A stretch of DNA of 64,000 nucleotides. Source: an uncultured Methanobrevibacter sp. (GTDB lineage Archaea; Methanobacteriota; Methanobacteria; Methanobacteriales; Methanobacteriaceae). Below, one piece after another: positions 1 through 8,111 of the stretch. The stretch is taken from contig ONQL01000005.1 of NCBI GenBank assembly GCA_900319985.1, positions 1 to 64,000 of the forward strand, read 5' to 3'. The position numbers and the translations under genes are program-made. The notes beneath the pieces were generated by a model. The model worked only from the letters and a program-made list of their open reading frames with translations. It made no database searches and had not been told where the DNA came from. Positions within the stretch are counted from its first letter, which is position 1. Every line of letters begins with the position of its first letter.

Positions 1-52
1 AATTTCATCAAAGAGCATTTGGAAAGTAATACCCACATTTGTGCAATTCATC

Positions 53-72
53 CATGACTTGTAGAAGTCATG
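53..72. repeat. 8-bp inverted repeat (hairpin)
   Basis: CATGACTT and AAGTCATG are perfect inverted copies separated by the 4-nt loop GTAG. The hairpin sits at the 3' end of the small minus-strand ORF 68-226 and includes its stop codon. It may be a terminator-like structure or part of a decayed element; there is no T-run directly after it. Confidence 0.5.
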
Positions 73-226
73 GTATTCTTGCATTAATTAGATAAATTAA
101 CATCGCTTTTTTAGCTCTTCCAACTTCACAAAGCACTTTCATGTCACTCATCAATGCCCACACACATACCCATATATCTGTGAGTTGACTTTTAATATGC
201 TTTGCATTACCTACCTTTCTCAACAT
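68..226 (-). other. Small ORF, possible gene remnant
   Basis: An ATG-started reading frame of 52 codons (begins MLRKVGNAKHIKSQ, ends INARIP). A second frame immediately upstream on the same strand (about 210-330) is also open, which would fit a frameshifted relic of a longer gene. No ribosome binding site or known domain was recognised, so it may be non-coding. Confidence 0.15.
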
Positions 227-388
227 AGCCCAATAGCTTTAAAGCAACAGAAAAAATCAATGAAAAACGGCAGGCGATTTTTTGCCAAAGCACTGTAAAA
301 GTTGAAAAACAAGATTCAACAATCAGATAATATCAATCTTTTGAAGTGTGGACAAAGTAGACACATATTTATATCTTTAAATTAAAGA

Positions 389-450
389 TTTATATATTAT
401 AGTAATAAGATGTGCTTAATCAAATGAATCTTATTATAATATTGGAGGAA
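389..450 (+). promoter_or_regulatory. TATA-like box and Shine-Dalgarno of the zinc-ribbon pair
   Basis: An archaeal-type TTTATATATT box lies at 389-398, preceded by an A-rich stretch as expected for a BRE. A clear GGAGG ribosome binding site at 444-448 stands 6 nt before the ATG at 455. Together they support that start and a leader of roughly 30-40 nt. Confidence 0.6.
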
Positions 451-454
451 TCTT

Positions 455-967
455 ATGGGAATTAGTTTAAATATAGATACAAACAGTGAAACCGAGTTTA
501 ATCAACAATTGCAAATGTTTTTAGCACAGGGTTACACTATGCAAAGTAATTTTAATGGAACTGCAATCCTAAAGAAAAAATCATATAGTATGGGACTATT
601 GATTGTTTTAATTATTTTCTTTTTCCCTGCAGCCATTATATACTATCTTGTTTCATCTGAAGATATTGTAACCATTAATAATAAAGGACAAGCCTCTAGC
701 AGCAATGCCAATGCCGGCACAACCACAAAATCATTTGACCTATACTGTGAAGAATGCGGTCAGGGATTATTCAAAGACTCCAAATTTTGTCCAAGCTGCG
801 GAAAGGATTTGACTGAAAAAGAACCGGCTCAAACAATTACCGAAGAGAATACACTTGCCGATGAAACTGAAGAAGAATTAAAGTGTAAAAGTTGCGGTAC
901 CGAATTAAAGGAAGAAAACAAATTCTGCCCCAACTGTGGCGAAACTGTAACTAAAAGCGAAGAGTGA
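455..967 (+). CDS. Membrane-anchored double zinc-ribbon protein
   Basis: 170 residues. The N-terminal ~43 residues are a small soluble stretch. A hydrophobic segment at about residues 46-67 (LLIVLIIFFFPAAIIYYLV) should span the membrane. Two four-cysteine zinc ribbons follow: CEECGQGL with CPSCGK, and CKSCGTEL with CPNCGE, separated by a Glu/Thr-rich linker. Paired CxxC knuckles of this kind are common in Methanobrevibacter proteins and probably mediate protein contacts; the specific role is unknown. The start is supported by GGAGG 6 nt upstream. The stop codon overlaps the region of the next gene, another zinc-ribbon membrane protein, so the two are probably co-transcribed. Confidence 0.85.
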   Translation: MGISLNIDTNSETEFNQQLQMFLAQGYTMQSNFNGTAILKKKSYSMGLLIVLIIFFFPAAIIYYLVSSEDIVTINNKGQASSSNANAGTTTKSFDLYCEECGQGLFKDSKFCPSCGKDLTEKEPAQTITEENTLADETEEELKCKSCGTELKEENKFCPNCGETVTKSEE

Positions 968-972
968 GGAAA

Positions 973-1437
973 ATGCCATTTTGTAGTAACTGCGGTAAGG
1001 AATTGAAAGAAGGAACCAAGTTTTGTTCAGGATGCGGAGCTTCACAAACTGGTGAAGCCTCATCAACAAACACCCAACAGAACAATATTTCAGGAACCAT
1101 CTGCCCAAAATGCGGATCAACAATCCCCTTTGGAAATGTTGCATGTACAAACTGCGGCAGTTTATTGAATCCGGACAAACATACTACGGCCATCGTTCTA
1201 GGATACATCTGTTCAGTATTCCTTCCATTATTCGGAATAATATTTGGAATATACCTGCTAACCAGACCAAATAAGGATGTCCACAAACATGGAATAATCA
1301 TGATAATATTGTCAATAGTACTGGCTGCCATTTGGTGGTTATTCTTTTCATATATGGCTTATACCAGCAGAATGAGTTATTATAGCAGCTACCCTAGCTA
1401 TGGACGCTCTAGCTATTATAACAGATATGGATATTAG
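973..1437 (+). CDS. Zinc-ribbon membrane protein
   Basis: 154 residues from the ATG at 973, which I prefer to the in-frame GTG at 964 because an AGTGA element then sits 5 nt upstream. Two zinc ribbons occur in the first 60 residues (CSNCGKEL/CSGCGA and CPKCGSTI/CTNCGS). Two hydrophobic segments follow (about residues 62-82 and 92-118). The tail is rich in Tyr and Ser (SYYSSYPSYGRSSYYNRYGY). It directly follows another zinc-ribbon membrane protein and is likely in the same operon. The exact function is not recognised. Confidence 0.8.
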   Translation: MPFCSNCGKELKEGTKFCSGCGASQTGEASSTNTQQNNISGTICPKCGSTIPFGNVACTNCGSLLNPDKHTTAIVLGYICSVFLPLFGIIFGIYLLTRPNKDVHKHGIIMIILSIVLAAIWWLFFSYMAYTSRMSYYSSYPSYGRSSYYNRYGY

Positions 1438-1506
1438 AGAGATTAGCAATCAGTGAAAATGGGGCGGAACTGAAAAACAAAAATGCCAAATTCTATAATA
1501 CTAACT

Positions 1507-1636
1507 AAAATCTATAGCCATCAATAGACATGCCGATTCCTGCCATTATATCAGTCAATTAATTGAATACGAGAAAAATGTCTCGAGCGTGATTAAAAGG
1601 CAGGACATATCGGCATTGTCAAAAATTGTAGATTTT
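1507..1636. repeat. Long imperfect inverted repeat, possible structured RNA
   Basis: The 438-nt gap 1438-1875 has no supported gene but holds this element. Outer arms AAAATCTA (1507-1514) and TAGATTTT (1629-1636) pair. Inside them ATGCCGAT-TCCTGCC (1530-1544) pairs with GGCAGGA-cat-ATCGGCAT (1599-1616), 15 bp with a 3-nt bulge. The interior holds a further CGAGA/TCTCG hairpin (1570-1585). A T-run follows at about 1641-1647 and a TATA-like TTCTATAATA precedes at about 1490. It could be a small non-coding RNA, a compound terminator, or a MITE-like element. Confidence 0.45.
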
Positions 1637-1875
1637 AATAATTTTTTTAATTAATAATTCATCGAATGCATGAAAGAGATCTGTAAAAAAGGCTTCATAT
1701 CTTACCAAAACATCCGCTCTGTCAATCAAGTTATACTACATTTCACAAATCATCATTAACAGTAACATTCACTGACATAGCCCTCAGCTTTCAATAGTCT
1801 TGCAAAATCTATATATAAACTGTAAAATTCTTCTTTAAGACTTAAAAAATAAATCATAAGAATAATATTATTTTT

Positions 1876-3342
1876 TTAATCCACCACCTGCATGAACTTT
1901 TCCCAAATCTTCACCATAGCCAAAGTGTCAAGCCTGCAGTAGTCAAGCAATGCTTTTCTTATTGGCTTTTGCTCTTCAGGGTTTTTGTCCTTCAAATTTA
2001 AAAACGCATTTGACGCCTCATCGCCCTTATGCACCAATGACAATTCATTGTAATCAAGTTCAGGATCATCAGGAAATAGTGCAGGCAAAACCTTTTTGAT
2101 TGAATAGGAGCCTTGCATCTGCCTTGTATAATAGTTCCGTTCCCTGAAGGGCACCATCAAATCAACCATATTAGCGTTGAATCTCCCCATATCCTCTTTA
2201 AACTCAGGATACATCTCAGCTATTTCCCTGTTTCGTGTAGCTTCAAATGCCTTATTGTATACAATTACGCTTCCGTCTTCAGGCATGTCCGCAATCATGC
2301 TTTTGGCAAAATTTCCAATCAGATTATCATCATCCGCTTCAGCCAGGAATTCCTTATGCTCCAATGGAGAACCTTCCTTTTCAATGATGTGCAGAGAGTA
2401 CTGGAATGGAATCTGCTGATATGGTTTTGTACCTTCGATTTCGGGAATTGCATGCTGGCAGGTTTCATAATCAATGAAATATAATGGATAGTTTAAAGAG
2501 TCCAATACATCATCTATTGCGGATTTGATTATTTTCGGTTCCCTGTCATGAAGCTCGAAGTCAATCTGTTCTAGGTATTTCGGGTTGAGGTTCTCATTTT
2601 CCAGATCCTCAAAAGAAATCTTTCCTTCATAGTACTTCTTGAATTTGGAACGCCTCTGCATCACTGCAATGTCAAAGACATTTGGAGTCGGCAAATCCCC
2701 TGTGCAGTGCTGCCAGTAGCTGCAGGGATATGGGTCAAAGCAGTGAGGTCCGATATCAATGTCAGGTTCGTTTTGTCCCAAATCCGTGAATCTGGAGATG
2801 TTGCTTCTGATTTCATCCTGTTTTTGGCGGACAATATCTATAACATCCTCGATATTGAACAGCTGAGCCATATCAAGTTCACTTCCCCTAACGTATTCGT
2901 TGTTGATGTAGACTATTGCCGTCTTTTTGACGTTTAATCCGGCGTTTGTTAAAACAAAATATTGGTATGAAATGTCATCCAGATATATTTCTTTAATTTC
3001 AGTGGAGCTTTTCACTTCATAGATTTCTACACCATCAGCATCGTTTTTGAGGATATCGACGCTGCAGAAATTGTTGTTGAAAGCGAATGACGCTTCGGCA
3101 ATGACATTGGAACCATCTTTCAAAAGCTTTCGGGTTTTTTCTATCCTTACGTCAATGTTATTGTCATAGTCAACATCTTCATAATCGCCGAAAAGTCCCT
3201 TTGCAAGCTCTCCGACCTTTCTTCCGGTTTCAAGAATGGCTTCACTGCCCTTATCATCCACAGTATCCTGCCCGTGTTCATTCAGCCACAGAATTTTTTC
3301 GCACTGAACGCCCTCACAGTACCTTGACTTTGACAGATGCAC
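1876..3342 (-). CDS. DUF2779-type protein: Cas4-like nuclease plus DEDD exonuclease-like domain
   Basis: 488 residues. The N-terminal half looks like a Cas4/AddB-type PD-(D/E)XK nuclease with an iron-sulfur cluster. Cysteines 9 and/or 14 lie at the N terminus, D96 and the E109-V-K111 motif form the probable active site, and C201, C207 and C213 follow the core. The C-terminal half begins with FIDYET (D291, E293), as in ribonuclease-H-like DEDD 3'-5' exonucleases, with later acidic positions in the DLMVPF and YCRLD stretches. This is the DUF2779 arrangement as I remember it; substrate and pathway are unknown. It lies 4 nt downstream of a double SseB-like gene on the same strand, so the two are probably one transcript. 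Confidence 0.8.
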   Translation of the reverse strand: MHLSKSRYCEGVQCEKILWLNEHGQDTVDDKGSEAILETGRKVGELAKGLFGDYEDVDYDNNIDVRIEKTRKLLKDGSNVIAEASFAFNNNFCSVDILKNDADGVEIYEVKSSTEIKEIYLDDISYQYFVLTNAGLNVKKTAIVYINNEYVRGSELDMAQLFNIEDVIDIVRQKQDEIRSNISRFTDLGQNEPDIDIGPHCFDPYPCSYWQHCTGDLPTPNVFDIAVMQRRSKFKKYYEGKISFEDLENENLNPKYLEQIDFELHDREPKIIKSAIDDVLDSLNYPLYFIDYETCQHAIPEIEGTKPYQQIPFQYSLHIIEKEGSPLEHKEFLAEADDDNLIGNFAKSMIADMPEDGSVIVYNKAFEATRNREIAEMYPEFKEDMGRFNANMVDLMVPFRERNYYTRQMQGSYSIKKVLPALFPDDPELDYNELSLVHKGDEASNAFLNLKDKNPEEQKPIRKALLDYCRLDTLAMVKIWEKFMQVVD

Positions 3343-3346
3343 ATTA

Positions 3347-4120
3347 TCACTGCCCTTTAATCGTTTCCAAATCCAATACCACCGATTCGCAAGCAGGATT
3401 AATCACAATATTATTATTTGCAACATCTATCAAATCAGAGAAATAATATGCCTGCGGATATACATCGCCCGTGTAATTTTCAAACATCTTTTTAAACTCT
3501 TCAATGTCTGTAAAAAGTGGCAGATGAGGCTTTTTGTCATTATCCCATATCAGAACAAAGTTAGTACCCTCATCCGTGTCAACGCAGCCCGCAATCATCT
3601 GGGATGACATGAGCTCTTCGATAAGTTCATCACCGTCCAAGTCCTCTTTGGCAAGAAGCTCCCTCAATCCGTCAGGTCTGATATCAAACTGTGCCAAAAA
3701 CGCTTCAATAGGCATGTTCAGGTCAAATTCAGTAAATGGATTGATAGCTATTATGGAATACCTGTCGCTTTGGGCAAGCATTCCTGCCAGGTCCCTCATA
3801 TACATCACCATTACAGAGGTATGCACCCCTGCCTCGGCCATCTTTTTTTCACTTGTAAACAACGGAACGGCCTTGTTTCCCTTATCGTCCGTTAGAAACT
3901 GGATGCCAAAACCGCTTGGACCTTCAATTTCATCACCTGGTTTTGAGTTTTCAATTCCCTTGAATGCATCCTCTCCGAAATCAACCGGGAGGAATAGTCT
4001 GGATTCCTTCAACACTTCAAAAAATTCCATTTGCATCTGAGGAGTTATCTCCTGTCTTATGAGTTCCTCAAGACGGGAATTGTCAACTGCAGTGTCTTCA
4101 TCTAATTTTGCTTGCTCCAT
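3347..4120 (-). CDS. Protein with two SseB-like domains
   Basis: 257 residues. Two segments carry the SseB-type signature of a hydrophobic strand, P-L-F-T and an acidic/aromatic helix, ending in an I-x-I-N-P strand: AVPLFTSEKKM followed by IIAINPFTEF (first half), and HLPLFTDIEEF followed by IVINPACESV (C terminus). SseB domains are small alpha/beta modules of poorly defined role, often adaptors. The gene precedes the DUF2779 nuclease with a 4-nt gap. Four smaller relatives occur at 50.4-53.8 kb. No signal peptide or membrane segment is visible. Confidence 0.7.
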   Translation of the reverse strand: MEQAKLDEDTAVDNSRLEELIRQEITPQMQMEFFEVLKESRLFLPVDFGEDAFKGIENSKPGDEIEGPSGFGIQFLTDDKGNKAVPLFTSEKKMAEAGVHTSVMVMYMRDLAGMLAQSDRYSIIAINPFTEFDLNMPIEAFLAQFDIRPDGLRELLAKEDLDGDELIEELMSSQMIAGCVDTDEGTNFVLIWDNDKKPHLPLFTDIEEFKKMFENYTGDVYPQAYYFSDLIDVANNNIVINPACESVVLDLETIKGQ

Positions 4121-4198
4121 CTTATCACCATCATTGCAGTATAATCCGTTTTTCAGAGATTATCTATTAATTATATTGTCTTATCATCACCAATATAG

Positions 4199-4663
4199 TT
4201 AATCGTACAATGCTCCCATCATGGCCAGAAACCTGCCTCCGCATTTGGGACATTCATGCATGTTCTCTGTGATTAGAAAAATTTTCCTGCCGCATTTTGG
4301 ACATTGTCCATACTCATCCTGTGGCCCAACTGCCCCTTTCAGTTCAATGCCCTTGCTTCGAAGAGGATATCTTTCATCCAAATCATCCTTAAAATCATTT
4401 TCATCTGTTTCAAGGCATGCTTTTATCTTTTTAACGTTAGATTCATCATCATTATGGCATAAATGCACTTCTTTCATACAGTGCGGACAATATGATGGAA
4501 TTATTTTTCCGCTGATTTCACTGTCACGTCCCATATCAAAGGTAAGCATCCCCATGGAATGTATGACTACACAGCCTGTTTTTTCATCAACAAAATACCT
4601 TAAATCCCTATCCACAATTACAAAATCACAACCCATACACACATATTGTGTCATCTCGCCCAT
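4199..4663 (-). CDS. Zinc-ribbon protein of unknown function
   Basis: 154 residues with three cysteine-pair groups: CMGCDF near the N terminus, CPHCMKEVHLC in the middle, and a C-terminal ribbon CPKCGRKIF with CPKCGGRF. The spacing suggests two or three structural zinc sites. There is no membrane segment. It is followed upstream on the same strand by the ADP-ribosylglycohydrolase gene with a 9-nt gap, so both may share an mRNA. I do not recognise a specific family. Confidence 0.7.
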   Translation of the reverse strand: MGEMTQYVCMGCDFVIVDRDLRYFVDEKTGCVVIHSMGMLTFDMGRDSEISGKIIPSYCPHCMKEVHLCHNDDESNVKKIKACLETDENDFKDDLDERYPLRSKGIELKGAVGPQDEYGQCPKCGRKIFLITENMHECPKCGGRFLAMMGALYD

Positions 4664-4672
4664 ATTATCACA

Positions 4673-5578
4673 TCATTCGTTTTTATCTATGCAGAACTTC
4701 TCAAATTCATCGCATATTTCCAAGATATAATCCATTTGGGGAATGTCGCTAGTCCACTCTTCAGGTATGTCATCATATCCATAATAGATTCCGGCAAGCC
4801 CTCCGGTAATGGCTGCAACGGTATCAGTGTCACGGCCAAGGTTTACCGCTTTCAGGACTGCGTCCCTGTAGCTTTCAGTTTCCAGAAGGCAATAGAGAAC
4901 AGCTTCAAGGGTTTTTATGACATAGCTTCTGCCGGTAGAGACATGGAAATCCATCTCAAAGATGTCTCGAAACTCGTCCAAATCCTCGCCACCTTCATAA
5001 TGCTTGCGAATCTTTTCACAGGACATTCGTATATGTTCCTCGATTTCAAGGTCCTTTTCAAGCATTGACTTTGCCATTTCTACATAAAGCACACAGGATA
5101 TTTTGGATTTCGGATGAGCATGTGTCAGACCGGATACGTTTTCTATTTCATCATATGTAATGCCTGGAATGAATGCCAACGGCAGTATTCTCATAAGAGA
5201 CCCGTTTCCGTTGTCATATTCCTCTCTTCCACCACATTCGCTTACAGAATATCCTCTCTCAAACCTGTCAATAGCTTCAATTGTGGTGTTTCCGTAGTCG
5301 AATACATCATATTGGCAGTATTTGGATTGCCTTGCATATGCCACAAACTCCTTCATAATGTCTTCCAGATCAATTGCCTTTTTTTCGGCAATGCTATTCA
5401 TAGTTGCCAAGGTCAGGGAGGTATCGTCAGACCAGGTTCCCTTCGGCTGATCATATGTTCCATGCCCCATCATTCCGGTTACCGGATTTTCAATTAGATA
5501 TTCCCTTGATTTAAATTCCACAGGCACTCCAAGTGCGTCTCCTACTGTCAAACCTACTATCCCATCTCTTATTTTCAT
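4673..5578 (-). CDS. ADP-ribosylglycohydrolase family protein (DraG-like)
   Basis: 301 residues, the usual family length. It begins with the family opening GLTVGDALGVPVEF, has the metal-binding GTWSDDTSLTLA motif near residue 50, an internal GNGSLMRILPLA, and the C-terminal GRDTDTVAAITGGLAGIYYG motif with the second Asp pair. Members remove ADP-ribose from proteins or small molecules using two Mg/Mn ions; the target cannot be told from sequence. The start overlaps the stop of the upstream TPR/MORN gene by 4 nt, indicating translational coupling. Confidence 0.9.
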   Translation of the reverse strand: MKIRDGIVGLTVGDALGVPVEFKSREYLIENPVTGMMGHGTYDQPKGTWSDDTSLTLATMNSIAEKKAIDLEDIMKEFVAYARQSKYCQYDVFDYGNTTIEAIDRFERGYSVSECGGREEYDNGNGSLMRILPLAFIPGITYDEIENVSGLTHAHPKSKISCVLYVEMAKSMLEKDLEIEEHIRMSCEKIRKHYEGGEDLDEFRDIFEMDFHVSTGRSYVIKTLEAVLYCLLETESYRDAVLKAVNLGRDTDTVAAITGGLAGIYYGYDDIPEEWTSDIPQMDYILEICDEFEKFCIDKNE

Positions 5579-6645
5579 CCTATCACTCCATTAAAATATT
5601 CAATTTTTGGTCTTTCTTTCTGCATAAGCGCAAATCCTTTAGGTTTTTGAATCATCGGCCAGCCGACACCACCCCTTTTGATTTCAAACTGTCCTGAAAA
5701 TATCAGATTGCCCCCCTCATCATATGCATTGCCGTTGAATGGTGCGTTTGGTCCGTAGCCTCTTGTGAGGCTCCACTCACCTTCAAATCGAAGGCGGCCT
5801 GAAGGGTAGTATTCCCTTCCCTGAGCGATTCCCTTAAGGTCAAATATTCCCTCACGATATAGGGTTCCGTCTTCAAAGTAGGCCTTGCCGAAACCGTATG
5901 GTGCACCCTTTAGCGCGTATCCTCCATATGCCAGCTTTCCGCTTTCGAAAAATATTCTTTTTGATTCAATTTTATCACGAGGATAATAGTTGACCTTGTC
6001 ATAGAATTTTGACTCCGAGATTGTGATTTCACCATCATCATCCTTTATGCATGTTTTGGCGACCACATCAATCAAAAACTTCAGCCCGTCACCGTCACTG
6101 ATTTCAAATCCGTTTTCTTTGAGAAATTCAAACAGCTTCACTTTTGCCCCTCGAGACGATATCCCTACATGGTACTTCCTGCTTTTTGCTCTTGAGGAAT
6201 ACTGCCTTACATACCTTGTAAATCCTTCAATAGAATATGGAGATTGTGATTTGAGATTCACTTTCCATGCATCGACATACTTTTCCATTTCTATTAGCTC
6301 ATCGCACCTCAAGGCGAGGCAGGCATTATAGTTCATTTTCATGAATGTGAGAGATGTTTCATCACTCACTTCAAGCTCGAAAATCCTTTCAAAGGATTCT
6401 ATGGCACTTTCGTATTGCTCCATATCCATCAGAGCCTCCGCCCTGATGTAGTGATAATCGGGATTGTTAGGATAATCGGCCATGTCCAGAACATCCAGTG
6501 CCTCCTGAGGCCTATCCATTAAACGTAAACTTGATGCCTTATAGGCCATCGCATTCCGGTTTTTAGGAATTTCATCGCAAAGCTCGATAACCTCTTCAAA
6601 ATCCTTTTTTGAAAATGCATCTTCAATTAAGTTCATTATTGTCAT
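5575..6645 (-). CDS. TPR and MORN-repeat protein
   Basis: 356 residues. The first ~130 residues form helical tetratricopeptide-like repeats (for example YKASSLRLMDRPQEALDVLD and YIRAEALMDMEQYESAIESF). The C-terminal third carries MORN-type beta repeats with the G-x-A-Y-F-E-D-G-T-L pattern (AYFEDGTLYREG, EYYPSGRLRFEG, AYDEGGNLIFSG). These are interaction modules; related MORN proteins can bind lipids or partner proteins. It overlaps the ADP-ribosylglycohydrolase gene by 4 nt, so the pair may act together, perhaps in binding and demodifying a target. No catalytic motif was seen. Confidence 0.8.
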   Translation of the reverse strand: MTIMNLIEDAFSKKDFEEVIELCDEIPKNRNAMAYKASSLRLMDRPQEALDVLDMADYPNNPDYHYIRAEALMDMEQYESAIESFERIFELEVSDETSLTFMKMNYNACLALRCDELIEMEKYVDAWKVNLKSQSPYSIEGFTRYVRQYSSRAKSRKYHVGISSRGAKVKLFEFLKENGFEISDGDGLKFLIDVVAKTCIKDDDGEITISESKFYDKVNYYPRDKIESKRIFFESGKLAYGGYALKGAPYGFGKAYFEDGTLYREGIFDLKGIAQGREYYPSGRLRFEGEWSLTRGYGPNAPFNGNAYDEGGNLIFSGQFEIKRGGVGWPMIQKPKGFALMQKERPKIEYFNGVIG

Positions 6646-6844
6646 GTTATCACCGAAACATTAATTTCGACAATTCATCTGGTGATGATTCGAATTTAGT
6701 ATATATTATGTTAATATAATGTTAGTAACTCAAGCCTTATAAATGTTTGCAAATTCATCAGAATGAAAAATACCATCACTTCAACAGACAGAGAGTTTTA
6801 GTAGAAAAAAAATCAGCATGGAGAGTAGTTTAGCATAATGAAGA

Positions 6845-6871
6845 GATTGTGTAGTCTTTCACCACACAATC
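6845..6871 (-). terminator. Hairpin terminator of the alpha/beta hydrolase gene
   Basis: GATTGTGT (6845-6852) and ACACAATC (6864-6871) form an 8-bp stem, 11 nt after the hydrolase stop codon. On the minus strand a T-run follows further on (6807-6814). The 237-nt gap 6646-6882 shows nothing else I can name. Confidence 0.5.
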
Positions 6872-6882
6872 CCCGTTAAAAT

Positions 6883-7767
6883 TTATTTAGATATAATTTC
6901 GACAATTCTGTTAAATGCCTCTTTTGATTCGGGAGCAACCGGAAGTATAGGATAGACATGATACATACCTTCACCGACATTCAGCTCCACATCAACACCG
7001 TTTTCCTCCAACTTGTCATAGAACTTGATGACATCAGGATACAAAACCTCATGTGTTCCGATGAATATTGTGGTTTGCGGAAGCTTATCAACATTTCCAA
7101 ACATTGGACTTACCCTATAATCTTTAGTATCAAGGTCTCCTGCCCAGGCTTTGCCCATTTCACGACCACCATCAATACCAATCATAGGATCACGGTCCTC
7201 ATACTTGCCATAATCTCCGGACATTGATACGTCAACCCATGGAGATATTAAAACCAGATGTTCAGATTCAGGCAAATCGTTTTCCCCCAAATATTCTCTG
7301 AATGCTGCGGACAGTCCTCCTCCTGCTGAATCTCCCATTATTGTAATTGGTTTTTCGAACTTTAGGATTAACTCGTAAAGATTTTCAACAAGCTCATATG
7401 TCTCCATGCATGTGTGGTTAGGTGCAAGAGGATATATTGGAGCAAATACTGTTGCATTTGCCTTTTTGGCCAGTTTATCACAGAATGCTATATGAGGCTT
7501 GTCAATTTCACCGACATAAGCTCCTCCGTGAAGGTAGAGGACAGTACGTTCTGTATTTATGTTTCCGTTAAAGATTACAATCTGGTGTCCATACATCTCC
7601 CTGACTTTTGCTTTTGTATGATATATTCCTTTGGGCAACTCATATAACTCATCTTCCACAGCGGAACGCTGTTCCATGAATTCCTTTGCATTATCCTTGT
7701 CGCCAGTTTGTTCCTTAAAGTCAGTGTGCTTTATTGCTGATTCCATCAATTTAGACCGTTTAGACAT
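6883..7767 (-). CDS. Alpha/beta hydrolase (hormone-sensitive-lipase-like esterase)
   Basis: 294 residues. The oxyanion motif HGG (80-82), the nucleophile elbow GDSAGGG (Ser147) and a C-terminal MYHVYP histidine are all present, with an Asp in the HEVLYPD region as the likely third triad member. This is the HSL/acetyl-esterase branch, which hydrolyses short acyl esters; the natural substrate is unknown. It is cytoplasmic, with no signal peptide. The start has AAGGTGA a few nt upstream. A decayed paralogue lies at 36997-37880. Confidence 0.9.
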   Translation of the reverse strand: MSKRSKLMESAIKHTDFKEQTGDKDNAKEFMEQRSAVEDELYELPKGIYHTKAKVREMYGHQIVIFNGNINTERTVLYLHGGAYVGEIDKPHIAFCDKLAKKANATVFAPIYPLAPNHTCMETYELVENLYELILKFEKPITIMGDSAGGGLSAAFREYLGENDLPESEHLVLISPWVDVSMSGDYGKYEDRDPMIGIDGGREMGKAWAGDLDTKDYRVSPMFGNVDKLPQTTIFIGTHEVLYPDVIKFYDKLEENGVDVELNVGEGMYHVYPILPVAPESKEAFNRIVEIISK

Positions 7768-8111
7768 TATTTCACCTTTTCAGATTATATACAATATTTC
7801 GCATAGATTGGAATTTAAAACCCATCTGACAATCATACAAGTGTAAATGTACTAAAAACTATTTTAAATTTTTCTTGGAGACTTTGTTGTAATATTTGTT
7901 TCTATTATATGTTATGTCCGTTTGAAGCTACATCTCTTAGTCAATTGTCAAAAAAGACCTAACCATTACCAATCGCCCAATGTTTTTTTGAAATCCTCTA
8001 AAAAAAATGTCTTTAAAGATGAATGAGCATTTCCCCAAATTCTGAATTTTAAAAAAAAACAGCAATAGAAAATTAAATGAAAGTGAATGAGTTTTCATCC
8101 ACCATATTTTT

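Larger units (their letters stand above)
1..454. other. Gene-poor leading region
   Basis: No convincing gene is seen in the first 454 bases. The stretch holds an 8-bp hairpin (53-72), a 52-codon minus-strand ORF (68-226), a second small stem (GTTGAA/TTCAAC near 300-320) and the promoter of the zinc-ribbon gene that follows. The minus strand stays readable for short distances in two frames between about 70 and 330. That could be a worn-down gene, possibly mobile-element debris, but I recognise no family. Confidence 0.4.

Noticed and set aside
5703..5906. Minus-strand ORF starting MHHTVSARPTLKTEPYI
   Set aside because: It lies within the TPR/MORN gene in another frame and has no matching family; shadow frame.
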